A DNA stretch of 64,000 nt from a virus: IMG/VR virus record IMGVR_UViG_3300012685_000001, positions 49,468 to 113,467 of that record; one strand, given 5' to 3'. Below the pieces are notes generated by a model. That model saw nothing but the letters and a program-made list of their open reading frames with translations, made no database searches and had not been told where the DNA came from. Positions 47,186 to 56,392 of this stretch are shown piece after piece (position 1 is the stretch's first letter; each line of letters begins with the position of its first letter). The position numbers and the translations under genes are program-made.

Positions 47186-48799
47186 TTAAACCCCACAAGC
47201 ACCACTTACACATGCCATTCCGTTACCAAGTTCTTCATACTCAATACCCTCTTGTGCAATAGCTTCAGCGTAACTTACCACAGTCAAAGGCTGACCACCT
47301 CTCGCACCATCAGGATATACAGTAATCCCACGGATGTCCTTGATGTGTTCCTTGAGAATGTTCCCAAAGTCCTCAACAGAGTACATCTGTGAGTCCCAGC
47401 TTGGCAAGTTCAAGGTAGAACTGATTCCATGGTCTACATACTGCTGCACCCAAGCCTGGAAAGCAAGACGTTTCCCAGGATCAAGAGACAGAGTATACGC
47501 AGTCTCAAGAGTATCAGGATCGATACCCTCATCAGCAAACTTCTTCGCCAGAGGTTCCACAACATACTGAAAATGCCAAGTAGTTCCCTTCAGGTATCTG
47601 CGCTTGTAAGCTACCGCAAAAAGAGGTTCGATGCCAGTAGTGGTCTCAGCAAGGATGCCGATGGTTCCAGTAGGGGCTATCGCTCTTGTCTTTACCGGCT
47701 CAGACACCCCTAGTTGCCTTGCTGCGGCCCTGGCGTACTCAGTGGAGTAGGAATACTCCTCCAGCCATCTGGCAAGCTCTGTATCGGGCGCGTACGGCTT
47801 TTCTCTCTGCACCAGCCACTCATAGATTCCCATCAGTCCAAGACCTAGACGTCTGTTTTTGGTACGGGTGTCTGCAACACCTTGATAAGGAACCTTGGAG
47901 TACAGAGTTCCACATAGAAGGAATCGGGTAGCCAATTCTGTAAGCTCAGCAAATTCCCCAATGGAATCAATGCGAGCCATATTCAGAGATCCCAGATTAC
48001 AGATGTCATTGTCATCTCGGGATGTTACTTCAGTACAGGCATTGCGCAGGTTCTCTCCAGTATTCTCACCGATATCTACAGAGAAGCCAGGCTCTCCTGT
48101 CTTCAGCATTCCTTCTACTGCTGTCCAGTAAACCTTCTGTGCCCATTCATGCCAGAACGTAAGGGTTCCATTCCTGTTTTCGAATGCCTCAAAGAAATCA
48201 TCGTCAAGAATGACAGAGATATTAGTCATATCAAGAGGAGCATAAGCATTGAAGTCCTTAAGTTTAGCAGCTTCAATATCCTCTCCCCAATTCTTCACCT
48301 TCATAAAATCGAATACATCAGGATGATTCCAGTGAAGTCCTGCCCAGATGGCAGAGCGACGTGAACCACCTTGCATAATGTTACGGCCGATCTCGTTGAT
48401 AGCCTGCATAAAAGCAAGAGGACCAGTAGATGTTCCTCCCATTCCCTTTACAGGTGCGCCATTCTCACGAAGCTTGGACCAGACAATACCGATACCTGCT
48501 CCAGTCATAAGCCCTGAAGCTACTCGTTGCATAAGATCAGCAATGGATTCTCTGCTGTCTTCAACTGTCAGCAGCAGACAGTTCTGTGTCTGGTGGAAAG
48601 ATTTACCTGTAGCATACAAATATCTACCGCCGGGCATGAACTTACGATCAATAACAGCTTGTGTCAGTTTCTCAATGTCCTCAGGGAAATACGGAGCCAT
48701 CACAGTAGAGATAACTCTACGAGCTGTATCACCCCAATCCTCTCCTTCTTGTGCGTACTTATTTCTATAAATAGTTTCGGCAAAGGGGCTCATACTCAA
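47186..48799 (-). CDS. nrdJ: class II ribonucleotide reductase, adenosylcobalamin-dependent
   Basis: 537 residues. Redox Cys at QNCLLL, the radical-site set NACTEV (N, C, E) near residue 256, the phosphate loop SEPVKTRAIAPTGTIG, and a C-terminal redox pair CVSGACG. No R2 partner is near and the layout is that of NrdJ, which needs B12. It makes deoxynucleotides for phage DNA; the gene sits in a run with RecA and polymerase. GTG/ATG choice between 48799 and 48793 is open. Confidence 0.95.
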   Translation of the reverse strand: MSMSPFAETIYRNKYAQEGEDWGDTARRVISTVMAPYFPEDIEKLTQAVIDRKFMPGGRYLYATGKSFHQTQNCLLLTVEDSRESIADLMQRVASGLMTGAGIGIVWSKLRENGAPVKGMGGTSTGPLAFMQAINEIGRNIMQGGSRRSAIWAGLHWNHPDVFDFMKVKNWGEDIEAAKLKDFNAYAPLDMTNISVILDDDFFEAFENRNGTLTFWHEWAQKVYWTAVEGMLKTGEPGFSVDIGENTGENLRNACTEVTSRDDNDICNLGSLNMARIDSIGEFAELTELATRFLLCGTLYSKVPYQGVADTRTKNRRLGLGLMGIYEWLVQREKPYAPDTELARWLEEYSYSTEYARAAARQLGVSEPVKTRAIAPTGTIGILAETTTGIEPLFAVAYKRRYLKGTTWHFQYVVEPLAKKFADEGIDPDTLETAYTLSLDPGKRLAFQAWVQQYVDHGISSTLNLPSWDSQMYSVEDFGNILKEHIKDIRGITVYPDGARGGQPLTVVSYAEAIAQEGIEYEELGNGMACVSGACGV

Positions 48800-48816
48800 T
48801 GTAATGACTCCGTAAT

Positions 48817-49197
48817 TTATAAGTGATCTCCGCCACCTGCATTGAGGACGGCGATTTGTCCCTGCATAGTCTGATTGTCACCAGGCTGTCTTGATGGTGT
48901 TGCTTCTCCTGGCTTGGTATTGAGACTTCTTTCACCATGACCAGACTGTTCAAATCGTGGATGATATCCACATTCCCCACAGGCAATAGCATATGAACCA
49001 TAACTCATATACTTGTCACTTCCACAGTCAGGACATTGTCCTCCCTGCTTCAGTCTTACTGTAGGAACATAGTCACTTGGGATACTGCTTTGTAATTGAG
49101 GCTGCTGGGGTATAGGTACACCCACATTAAAAATATCTCTCGATGGAATAACCGCCTGTACAGGTTCCCCATTTAATTTACTGGCCCAAAAACTCAT
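48817..49197 (-). CDS. zinc-ribbon protein
   Basis: 126 residues. CPDCGSDKYM and CGECGYHPR near residue 55-78 form a clear four-Cys ribbon, with disordered Gln/Ser/Pro flanks. Overlaps the next gene upstream. Confidence 0.85.
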   Translation of the reverse strand: MSFWASKLNGEPVQAVIPSRDIFNVGVPIPQQPQLQSSIPSDYVPTVRLKQGGQCPDCGSDKYMSYGSYAIACGECGYHPRFEQSGHGERSLNTKPGEATPSRQPGDNQTMQGQIAVLNAGGGDHL

Positions 49198-49615
49198 TGT
49201 TGTCTCCGTATTTTACTAATCCTTTTTGTAACATATGAGATACAACTGATTCAGTTATAGCTGTTCCCAATTTCACATTGTGCACCCTAAATTTAAGTCT
49301 TTCCTCTTCAGGAAGAGTTTTTAAATCCTCTTCCGAATGTATCAACGCCAGAGAAGCAGATTCTGCCGCCATATAACACAACAGATGAAGATCTCTTCCA
49401 AATGGGAGCAAAGAATTCTTTCTGTCCCACATTTCACGGGCTTCAGCTTCAAGTACATCAATACTTGCGGGCTGTTGTCCATATCTACTGGGCTCATTCT
49501 GCATTCTTCCTGGACCAAGCATGTCCCACAACATAGAGCGGGACAATTCAGTAGTAAGTGCCTGTAACGGGTCAATAGGTGCTACAGGACTTACCTCTTC
49601 GAATGGATCTACCAT
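49178..49615 (-). CDS. hypothetical protein
   Basis: 145 residues from ATG 49615, two bases from the polymerase stop. Helical. Conserved position next to polymerase suggests a replication role. No family recognised. Confidence 0.75.
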   Translation of the reverse strand: MVDPFEEVSPVAPIDPLQALTTELSRSMLWDMLGPGRMQNEPSRYGQQPASIDVLEAEAREMWDRKNSLLPFGRDLHLLCYMAAESASLALIHSEEDLKTLPEEERLKFRVHNVKLGTAITESVVSHMLQKGLVKYGDNNEFLGQ

Positions 49616-49616
49616 A

Positions 49617-51656
49617 TTACTCCTTGGCTTGCGACCATCTTTGAACCACAGAAACCTTACCCACATCAAGTGGAACCTTGATCAAGTCCTGTACTTCCTT
49701 ACCAATCATTGCTTCCAAAAGCATTGCACTACCTTCTTCCACCCTGTCATCAGGACACAGAATAACAAGTTCATCATGAACAGAAAGAATCATATGAATT
49801 TCATTACCAGGATTCTGAGCATTGTCCTGCTTCAAAAGATCATGCATTCTGATCATAGCAAGTTTGATGATATCACCAAGAGATCCCTGCACAAGACTAT
49901 TGATCACCTGACGCTCACCACGTGCCAGAATAGAACGCTCTGCCCTCCAAGGCTGCATGGGATCATACCATTCCAGTTTAGGAGCTTCCTTCCGTGCAAT
50001 CTCAGGAAGAACTTCCCACACCCTTCGCTTACGCCCTAGAATGGTACGGATATGAGGATCAGTCTTACGCTTACGGATAACACTGAGAATGTAATCCTTG
50101 AACTTATAGATCTCAGGGAATGCAATCCTGTGATTATCCAAAAGCTTCTGCGCAGCATCGACAGTGATCTTCAGAGTCTTGGCAACCTTAGCAGCCTGCG
50201 CACCATAGACAATAGCGAAGTTCAGAGTTTTAGCAGAATCTCTCTGCCATTTCTCCACATGATCGACAGGAACATTGAAAACCAGTGCCGCTGTCTGTGT
50301 ATGAGCATCAATTCCTGCTTGGAAACCATCATACAGACCACCGTAACCAATCATGGACGCCAGAATACGCAGCTCCATCTGACCATAGTCAGCTACTAGA
50401 AGCTTATATCCCGTTGGAGCCATGAACAAGCCACGGATCTTTTTACCCAGATCTGTACGGGGAGCAGGAATATTCTGAAGATTCGGTTCTCTTGAAGAAA
50501 AACGTCCCGTCACTGTTCCATATTGAACCAGATCTGTATGAATTCTTCCATTGAAAATACGACAAGGTTTACCCGCAGATGCATCTCCTATATAACCAAC
50601 GACGTAAGTGGTAAGAATCTTTGATACCTCCTGATATTCCAGAAGGGCATCTACTACAGGATTACCTACGTACTTCTCCAGAGTTTCACTGTCAGTAGAA
50701 GGGTCACCTGTCTTACGAGAGAACTTGATGGGCTTTAGTGCCTGCCCACCATCCTTCTTGTAATTGAAAAGGATTTCACGTTTCTGCTGATTGGAGTTGA
50801 TGTTGAATACTTTACCAGCAGCACGGTAGATCTTTGCTTCGATACCTTCCAGGACTACAGCCAACTCGTCACGAAGCTTCTCAAGCGCCTGTACGTCCAC
50901 TGGAGCGCCTATCAGACCCATCTGGCAACAGACCTCCGTCACCAGGTTTTCAAGCGCTGTAATGGGCCCTAGAGTCTCTTCCTGAACCCTCTCAGAGTAC
51001 ATCTTCCAGAGCAACCAGTCATAACGTGTGTCCAGCATGATATAACGAGCTACTTTGGAGAAAGGATGCAGTTCAATACACTTACCTACATTCTCCTTGT
51101 CATAGTCCACCTCGTAATACCAGCGAACAAGTTCCTTGAGTCCCTTCTTCATAGGACGCTTGGGACCAGCAGAGAACTGCCCGATATTCTCATCAAGAAC
51201 CCATTGCTGAACAATCGTATCTTCAAACGGCCCTGGGATTATCTCGCCATAATATTTGGCAATAGAAATTACATCGAAGGTTTGGTTGTGCGCAATCTTC
51301 TTTATATTATTGTCAAAGAAAAGAGGACGAAGAATCTCGAATACAGTACTGGCTTTAAGCTGTTGTACAGGTTCATCATAGATGACAGGATAATTGACAA
51401 ACTTCTTTGTGTGAGGATCTTTCTTCTTATGAGCACGTTGCAGAAGTACATCCCCATTGGGATGGCCCATAGGAATAGCAATAGTTCTGCCATAGGTAGC
51501 AAGAGCAATCCATACAACACGGTTCTGGGTAGGAACTCCTCTTGTATCTGGAGAGACACCATCCATGGACTCGACGTCGAAAGAAAAGGCTTCCTGCTTG
51601 AGAAAGTATTCGACTTCCTTTCTCAGCTGATCCGCTGTAAGGATAAGACCATCCAT
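49617..51656 (-). CDS. polA: family A DNA polymerase
   Basis: 679 residues. An N-terminal 3'-5' exonuclease begins at FSFDVESMDG (DxE). Polymerase motif A is VADYGQMELRILA, motif B KTLNFAIVYGAQ and motif C SVHDELV. No 5'-3' exonuclease domain, as in phage replicases. The residue before the motif A-B fingers helix supports a replicative enzyme of the T7 and actinophage type. Confidence 0.96.
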   Translation of the reverse strand: MDGLILTADQLRKEVEYFLKQEAFSFDVESMDGVSPDTRGVPTQNRVVWIALATYGRTIAIPMGHPNGDVLLQRAHKKKDPHTKKFVNYPVIYDEPVQQLKASTVFEILRPLFFDNNIKKIAHNQTFDVISIAKYYGEIIPGPFEDTIVQQWVLDENIGQFSAGPKRPMKKGLKELVRWYYEVDYDKENVGKCIELHPFSKVARYIMLDTRYDWLLWKMYSERVQEETLGPITALENLVTEVCCQMGLIGAPVDVQALEKLRDELAVVLEGIEAKIYRAAGKVFNINSNQQKREILFNYKKDGGQALKPIKFSRKTGDPSTDSETLEKYVGNPVVDALLEYQEVSKILTTYVVGYIGDASAGKPCRIFNGRIHTDLVQYGTVTGRFSSREPNLQNIPAPRTDLGKKIRGLFMAPTGYKLLVADYGQMELRILASMIGYGGLYDGFQAGIDAHTQTAALVFNVPVDHVEKWQRDSAKTLNFAIVYGAQAAKVAKTLKITVDAAQKLLDNHRIAFPEIYKFKDYILSVIRKRKTDPHIRTILGRKRRVWEVLPEIARKEAPKLEWYDPMQPWRAERSILARGERQVINSLVQGSLGDIIKLAMIRMHDLLKQDNAQNPGNEIHMILSVHDELVILCPDDRVEEGSAMLLEAMIGKEVQDLIKVPLDVGKVSVVQRWSQAKE

Positions 51657-51901
51657 TAATCCTCCAACTCTCGTGCCTGGATAAAGTACTTCATGTAACC
51701 AAACTGACTGTTCCTGATAAACAATTCGGGCCAGCCAGTGTCGCTATCATGATGGACTTCAAATGAATCCTCTGTATGAAGTTCCGACAGCTTCTTCTTG
51801 GCACCTTCATATGTCATGTGCAAAGACACCGAATCGTTGTAACTGTGAACACCATCCCACTCATACAAAGAAATTTCAAAAACCGTGGCGTACCTATCCA
51901 T
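51656..51901 (-). CDS. hypothetical protein
   Basis: 81 residues, acidic and Tyr-rich. Overlaps the polymerase start. No family recognised. Confidence 0.75.
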   Translation of the reverse strand: MDRYATVFEISLYEWDGVHSYNDSVSLHMTYEGAKKKLSELHTEDSFEVHHDSDTGWPELFIRNSQFGYMKYFIQARELED

Positions 51902-51918
51902 TGTTCCTCCTAAGTAAA

Positions 51919-51962
51919 GAGACCCTGACCAGTAGATTTTTAGTCTACTTGATCAGGGTCTC
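51919..51962 (-). terminator. terminator
   Basis: GAGACCCTGA(C)CAGTAGA with TCTACTTGATCAGGGTCTC, long stem, T-rich on the minus side (TCTCTTTACTT). Confidence 0.8.
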
Positions 51963-51974
51963 AGTGGTCAAGCC

Positions 51975-52694
51975 TTAGTCCTTCTTGCGCTTCTGAATAC
52001 GGTCAGAGTCCTGAACATCGGCAGCAATGTCCTGAAGGTACTCGTTGTCATTGATCCAGACAACCTCTGCACCATAACGATCTGCACTCAGCTCATTAAT
52101 CTCATCCTCAGTAAGAGGCTCAAGAGAATGCTCTTCCTGAATGTAACGAGAACGAATGAAAGAGACATTGGTTCCAGGTGCGGTACGACCAGCAACCTTA
52201 ACATGCTTTACTTCGAAGTAGGAACCTTCACCATCAAGAGCAACTTCCTTGTCCTCAGCAATGTTCTGAAGCTGAGAAGAGACTTCGGTCCCAAACGTCC
52301 AGGTCTTCACTTCGGAAGGATCTTCAGCCATGTCAACAACATTCATGATGAATGTCCAGGAAGAACGAACCTTCTCAGCACACAGAGGACAGTCGTTCTG
52401 CGTACAAGTAAAATAGCGTCCCTTTGAATTCAGATAGTGACGCTTGTACTTGACAGCAGGTTCACCATCAAGAAGCTTAAGGACACGAGTACCGTTGTCC
52501 TTAAGCTTCAGAACTGGTGCCTTGACAGTCTCAGTGCGCTCTTCCTGCTTCGCACCCCAGCCAGAACTGACAGCGGAACGAGTCACCTTCGAACGTACAG
52601 GTCCATCATTTCCTTCAAAAGTCTCAGGGTGCTCGTCGGACAAACCCTCAGACTTATCAGTATCAGTAACGGACTTACGGGTAATCTTAGCCAT
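51975..52694 (-). CDS. ssDNA-binding protein with zinc motif
   Basis: 239 residues. The acidic N-terminal 60 residues are followed by an OB-like core with a zinc motif (KRHYLNSKGRYFTCTQNDCPLC) as in T4 gp32-type and actinophage single-strand binding proteins, and an acidic then basic C-terminus. Function inferred from pattern and neighbours (polymerase, helicase, primase). Confidence 0.85.
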   Translation of the reverse strand: MAKITRKSVTDTDKSEGLSDEHPETFEGNDGPVRSKVTRSAVSSGWGAKQEERTETVKAPVLKLKDNGTRVLKLLDGEPAVKYKRHYLNSKGRYFTCTQNDCPLCAEKVRSSWTFIMNVVDMAEDPSEVKTWTFGTEVSSQLQNIAEDKEVALDGEGSYFEVKHVKVAGRTAPGTNVSFIRSRYIQEEHSLEPLTEDEINELSADRYGAEVVWINDNEYLQDIAADVQDSDRIQKRKKD

Positions 52695-52743
52695 ATATAT
52701 TTATCTCCTTATTAGAATGCACTCAGGCATATTAGAAAGGTTA

Positions 52744-53091
52744 TCAAGGGAGAATTCGGGTTACCAATGAACCCTTGTTATTTGTTATTGAGCGAGCCCA
52801 TGTAAGATCTGCGCCCTGAAGCTCATTCAGCTGATCAGAAATCTCTTCACCAATAACTGCAAGATCAGCATCTGCTGAAACTGTTCTCTTGATATTAGTG
52901 AAGATGGACATTTTCTCGTACTGTACGACAGCGAGATCCCAGCTTCTTGAATAAGTGATCTCTATCGTATCACCCAGTGGTGACATCGTTACTCTGTCCA
53001 GCGGAATTACATCTGCAAGAGGCTCTTGAACAATCTCACTGCCTTCACTTGGAACATCGTCTCCGACAGCCGTTTGCCTTTGTCTGGCCAC
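52744..53091 (-). CDS. hypothetical protein
   Basis: 115 residues. The first part is acidic; then IEITYSRSWDLAVVQYEKMSIFTNIKRTV. Likely works with the SSB or the HTH protein whose gene it overlaps by 85 bases. No family recognised. Confidence 0.75.
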   Translation of the reverse strand: MARQRQTAVGDDVPSEGSEIVQEPLADVIPLDRVTMSPLGDTIEITYSRSWDLAVVQYEKMSIFTNIKRTVSADADLAVIGEEISDQLNELQGADLTWARSITNNKGSLVTRILP

Positions 53092-53438
53092 AATACTCCT
53101 TCATCTCGTGCGATCTTGACTAGTCCCTCAACCATACCACGGGTATACATTCTACGTCTACCCCGTGGATCGTTGGAAGGCTTGGTGTAAGGGGATTTAG
53201 GCAGGATACCTTCCCGCTCCCACTTACGCAAGGTCACTGGTGATCTATTACCAAGTGCCTTGCCCAATTGGCCGATGGAAAAGAATTCTGTTTCTTTTCC
53301 ACCGACCATAAAGATAAACGGCTTGGCATCCCAATTGCTAATGCTCTCCTCTTGTACCTCTCGTACCTTTTCAAATACAAGAGGAGTAGTAGAACCAGGA
53401 AAGACCTTAGCCAGTTGTTCTTGCCAAGTACTAACCAT
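53007..53438 (-). CDS. MerR-like helix-turn-helix protein
   Basis: 143 residues. FFSIGQLGKALGNRSPVTLRKWEREGILPKS (about residues 52-83) is a MerR-type HTH followed by a wing (RGRRRMYTRGMVEGLVKIA). A DNA-binding regulator in the replication operon. Confidence 0.9.
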   Translation of the reverse strand: MVSTWQEQLAKVFPGSTTPLVFEKVREVQEESISNWDAKPFIFMVGGKETEFFSIGQLGKALGNRSPVTLRKWEREGILPKSPYTKPSNDPRGRRRMYTRGMVEGLVKIARDEGVLWPDKGKRLSETMFQVKAVRLFKSLLQM

Positions 53439-53616
53439 CTATATCCCTAATATCATCAATAGGAGTCTCAGCAAACAGGTGATCCATCAGCTCATCCTGC
53501 ATCAGCTCAATGAAGTCTTCCCAGGAATACATGTCTTGAGACGCTACATACTGTTCGTCAGTCAGTTCAAGATAAAGATTAGGCGCGCGGTCAAAACTTA
53601 CTGATACCTTATGCAT
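53431..53616 (-). CDS. hypothetical protein
   Basis: 61 residues, acidic (DMYSWEDFIELMQDELMDHL). Overlaps the HTH gene. No family recognised. Confidence 0.7.
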   Translation of the reverse strand: MHKVSVSFDRAPNLYLELTDEQYVASQDMYSWEDFIELMQDELMDHLFAETPIDDIRDIDG

Positions 53617-53617
53617 A

Positions 53618-54115
53618 TCAGTAACCTACCTCATACTCGAAAGTTACTACACGCTCAGGAGTAACCACAATCTCTATGTCATTACCGAACTTGGATCGTA
53701 CAGCGTCCTCGAAGCGTCCGGCATCAGCAGGAACATCAGGCCACGTATCCTTAGTCAACCCATCAGGATGATCAAAGGTACTCTCATAATCCCATTCATC
53801 GTAGTAGGTAGACTTCTTACCTGGATAAGCCTCTTCCATATCAGGCTCTTCATTGTTCAGCCAAGCCTGTGCAACTAAGGCATTAGTAGTAATACGAGGA
53901 TCTCCCACAGTGAACTCACAAGGATCACCATCATTGAAACCTGGAGTGTACTGAGCCCACTTAACCGCAGTGATACCTGATTCAAAAGCAGCCTTGAAAT
54001 ACGGAAGCAAATTCTGAATAGGTTCCTGAGGAACGCGATTCCACGATCCGTACTTACCCTCGACCTTCATACCCATAAAGGTATCGTCAGTATCTTCCTT
54101 AACTAAATACGTCAT
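53618..54115 (-). CDS. hypothetical acidic protein
   Basis: 165 residues with much Asp, Glu, Tyr and Trp. Overlaps the next gene by 17 bases. No family recognised. Confidence 0.75.
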   Translation of the reverse strand: MTYLVKEDTDDTFMGMKVEGKYGSWNRVPQEPIQNLLPYFKAAFESGITAVKWAQYTPGFNDGDPCEFTVGDPRITTNALVAQAWLNNEEPDMEEAYPGKKSTYYDEWDYESTFDHPDGLTKDTWPDVPADAGRFEDAVRSKFGNDIEIVVTPERVVTFEYEVGY

Positions 54116-54476
54116 TCATATTCCCAATCTCTTTACGAATTGAACCAGACATCCAACGAGTGGAGTCATCGTCATACGAAATGTGCTTCAGATAATCGGC
54201 AGGAGAGGGAAGGAATCCCAGATCCTCGACAATATGTCTCTCGGCAATCAGACGAACAGGAACCTCAATGGACTTCTTGTTCTTCTGAATAGTAATAGTC
54301 TTGCCGAACATGTCCTCACACAGGTAGACACCTAGAGTGTGATGATACATGGCACGATGACGATAGTCACCATGTGTCTTCTTGCTGCTATCTATAAAAG
54401 ATTCGATCTCTATGTAATCCTCCCAAGTGCCTCCCCATTTATGGGCCGCTGATTGGGCATGATAAAAACTATTCAA
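54099..54476 (-). CDS. hypothetical protein (DUF6915-like layout)
   Basis: 125 residues. The tract SFIDSSKKTHGDYRHRAMYHHTLGVYLCEDMFG has a His-rich centre seen in a phage and bacterial family of unknown role. No catalytic assignment can be made. Confidence 0.75.
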   Translation of the reverse strand: MNSFYHAQSAAHKWGGTWEDYIEIESFIDSSKKTHGDYRHRAMYHHTLGVYLCEDMFGKTITIQKNKKSIEVPVRLIAERHIVEDLGFLPSPADYLKHISYDDDSTRWMSGSIRKEIGNMNDVFS

Positions 54477-54876
54477 GATATTTCTCCATATATTTAGCAG
54501 CTAGCATAAGAAGATTAGGATCGTGATTAAACATCCCTATTCCCCTATTACATTTTCCGCATATAAATTCTCTAATTTTACCTGTTTCTTCATCGTGATC
54601 AAGGTGTAGTTCTGTTTTAGTACTACAGATAGGGCAACAAGGTGACTGGTTCTTTAGAGCGTCATACTCTTCTAATGTAAGACCATAAACTTTCTTAGCT
54701 CTATGGCGCATTGCAGCCCTATTTGTACTGTGCTGCTCTGACATGCATTCTTTACATTGACCACAGAGACCGTTGTTTCCCTTTTTATGCTTCCAAAAAC
54801 TATCAACTGGTTTGAAATTTTCACAACTACTACACCAATGCATCCCTTCTGGCGCGGTAGGTCTTCTATAAGGCAT
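54469..54876 (-). CDS. endonuclease VII-like HNH nuclease
   Basis: 135 residues. An N-terminal zinc part (CSSCENF, CGQCKEC), then the endonuclease VII core VYGLTLEEYDALKNQSPCCPICSTKTELHLDHDEETGKIREFICGKCNRGIGMF. Same family as 12093. Likely a mobile homing-type gene in the middle of small unknown genes. Confidence 0.9.
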   Translation of the reverse strand: MPYRRPTAPEGMHWCSSCENFKPVDSFWKHKKGNNGLCGQCKECMSEQHSTNRAAMRHRAKKVYGLTLEEYDALKNQSPCCPICSTKTELHLDHDEETGKIREFICGKCNRGIGMFNHDPNLLMLAAKYMEKYLE

Positions 54877-55088
54877 TAACTGGACTCAGCCTCCCACTCA
54901 GATCTTGGGATAAGAGTAATAACAGTGTCATCTTCATTGAACTTGAAAATCTCCAAACACTTCTTCAAGTGCTTCGATTCAGGCCAGCGTTCCGCTGTAG
55001 TCTTCTCGTTCTTAATAGCTCCCTTGGGCCACTTCTCATGGTAAGTCCAAGCAGTATTCCGGTTGGAATTGTAGGCCAGATAACTCAT
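54876..55088 (-). CDS. small hypothetical protein
   Basis: 70 residues, basic, Trp-rich. Joins the HNH gene by a one-base overlap. Confidence 0.7.
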   Translation of the reverse strand: MSYLAYNSNRNTAWTYHEKWPKGAIKNEKTTAERWPESKHLKKCLEIFKFNEDDTVITLIPRSEWEAESS

Positions 55089-55346
55089 TCAGATTCCTTA
55101 ACTAGTTGCCAGTACTTATCCAAATGTGCTTCGCTTCTAAGATCAAGCTCATCCTTCACGTACCAACCCCAGCCACCATTGGCTTTCCGGCATTTGATAA
55201 CATAATTGATCTCGTCATCCTCAGTATCATAGAAGACATCCATAATTTCAACAGTTACTTCATGACCATCACGGACTTCCCAGGCGTTAGAAAGTCTTTG
55301 TCCTATCCGAAACAACAACTGGCACCCACTTAGTTGTAATGACCAT
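55085..55346 (-). CDS. hypothetical protein with possible +1 frameshift
   Basis: A well-placed start (ATG 55346 after GAGGGAG) gives MVITTKWVPVVVSDRTKTF and then TAA at 55287-55289. Skipping one T at that stop joins it to the open frame NAWEVRDGHEVTVEIMDVFYDTEDDEIN...QLVKESE, which ends at 55085. Either a programmed shift, a natural mutation or a sequencing error. The downstream part is clearly coding. Confidence 0.6.
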
Positions 55347-55553
55347 TTACAAATCTCCCTCTTGTAGTTCTCCATCACGAAGTCTTACTGCTACTTCATA
55401 GCCTTCCCAATTGTCAACACCAGCAGCCTCAAGACACATGAGCCAGTCGATCTCAGCACTCATGTCATCGAATTGCTTCTTCTCAACAGCTACGAATTCA
55501 ACACCATTGACTGTAAATGATTCACTCAATTGTTTTCCTTCCATTCGGGGCAT
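55347..55553 (-). CDS. small hypothetical protein
   Basis: 68 residues, acidic, MPRMEGKQLSESFTVNGVEFVAV.... The start could be the fourth codon. No family recognised. Confidence 0.7.
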   Translation of the reverse strand: MPRMEGKQLSESFTVNGVEFVAVEKKQFDDMSAEIDWLMCLEAAGVDNWEGYEVAVRLRDGELQEGDL

Positions 55554-55600
55554 CCAGTGTCACAACCTCTTTTACAACCGTGCTTGCATGAGGGTGCCAT
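55526..55600 (-). CDS. Cys-rich micro-ORF
   Basis: 24 residues, MAPSCKHGCKRGCDTGCPEWKENN, five Cys or so in a tight CxxxC pattern. It starts within the stop of the previous gene (TAATG). Too short to be certain. Confidence 0.45.
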   Translation of the reverse strand: MAPSCKHGCKRGCDTGCPEWKENN

Positions 55601-55773
55601 TAAAGTTCTGTCTCTTCAATTTTGTTGTCGACAATCTTGAACAATTTCACAAGCTTTCCACAGTGATAGCTTGCCTTGGTAGCAGAAACACTGCGCTTAT
55701 TCGCATGCAAACGCCATGTTCCGTACTCATCAATGCTCATGAACTCTGGAAACTCTAAACCATGTGCGACCAT
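55600..55773 (-). CDS. small hypothetical protein
   Basis: 57 residues, MVAHGLEFPEFMSIDEYGTWRL.... GGAGAAAA precedes the ATG. No family recognised. Confidence 0.65.
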   Translation of the reverse strand: MVAHGLEFPEFMSIDEYGTWRLHANKRSVSATKASYHCGKLVKLFKIVDNKIEETEL

Positions 55774-55834
55774 ACTTTTCTCCTCTGATAACCCATAGCT
55801 TTCCCCACCATTAAGTGGGAAAAACTAAAGACAA

Positions 55835-56161
55835 TCAGCGACGACGCGTACGAGTAGTACTACGGTGAACAGTCTTGGTGTGCTTCGTAACACGCTTGCC
55901 ATTGCTGTGAACAGTAGTCGTAGTCTTGTGAACTACAGTCACATGATGCTTAGTGACATAGCTGCTGCTGTACTTCCTGACAGGGTGACCCGTGTGATCG
56001 TAGTAGTCACGGTGATTGTGGTAATAGCTGTACGGAACGTAGGTATAAACACCGTGATCCCATACATACTCATAACCCTGATCAACAGGCTGACTCCCAC
56101 AAGCAGTAGCACCAGTCAGAATAACCGCAGCTGTACCGATAGCAGCAAGAACCTTCTTCAC
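55835..56161 (-). CDS. lipoprotein, His/Thr-rich
   Basis: 108 residues. Signal peptide with lipobox LTGATAC (Cys 21). The mature part is Tyr- and His-rich (YSYYHNHRDYYDHTGHPV) then a Thr/Lys/His repeat ending RRR. Surface lipoprotein; superinfection exclusion is one possible role but is only a guess. Confidence 0.85.
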   Translation of the reverse strand: MKKVLAAIGTAAVILTGATACGSQPVDQGYEYVWDHGVYTYVPYSYYHNHRDYYDHTGHPVRKYSSSYVTKHHVTVVHKTTTTVHSNGKRVTKHTKTVHRSTTRTRRR

Positions 56162-56198
56162 TGTCTCTCCTTGATAAAAAATTTATAGGTGAATGTTA

Positions 56199-56390
56199 TT
56201 AGTTCTTAACGCACTTATAGAATGCCATACCATTTACGAATGTCCAGACCTTGTGGTAACCAGCGGGACACCCAGGAACTATGAGCTTAGTACTTACTGG
56301 TGGCTTGGGCAAAGTAATAGCGGAGGCACTCTCACTCAGCATGGCAACCATCATTACAGCAAGTGCAAGAGCTGTCAACATCTTCTTCAT
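56199..56390 (-). CDS. small secreted protein
   Basis: 63 residues from ATG 56390. Signal peptide at 1-24 (MKKMLTALALAVMMVAMLSESASA), then a short mature part with two Cys (CPAGYHKV, FYKC) that could form a disulphide. Overlaps the next gene's end. Confidence 0.8.
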   Translation of the reverse strand: MKKMLTALALAVMMVAMLSESASAITLPKPPVSTKLIVPGCPAGYHKVWTFVNGMAFYKCVKN

Positions 56391-56392
56391 TG

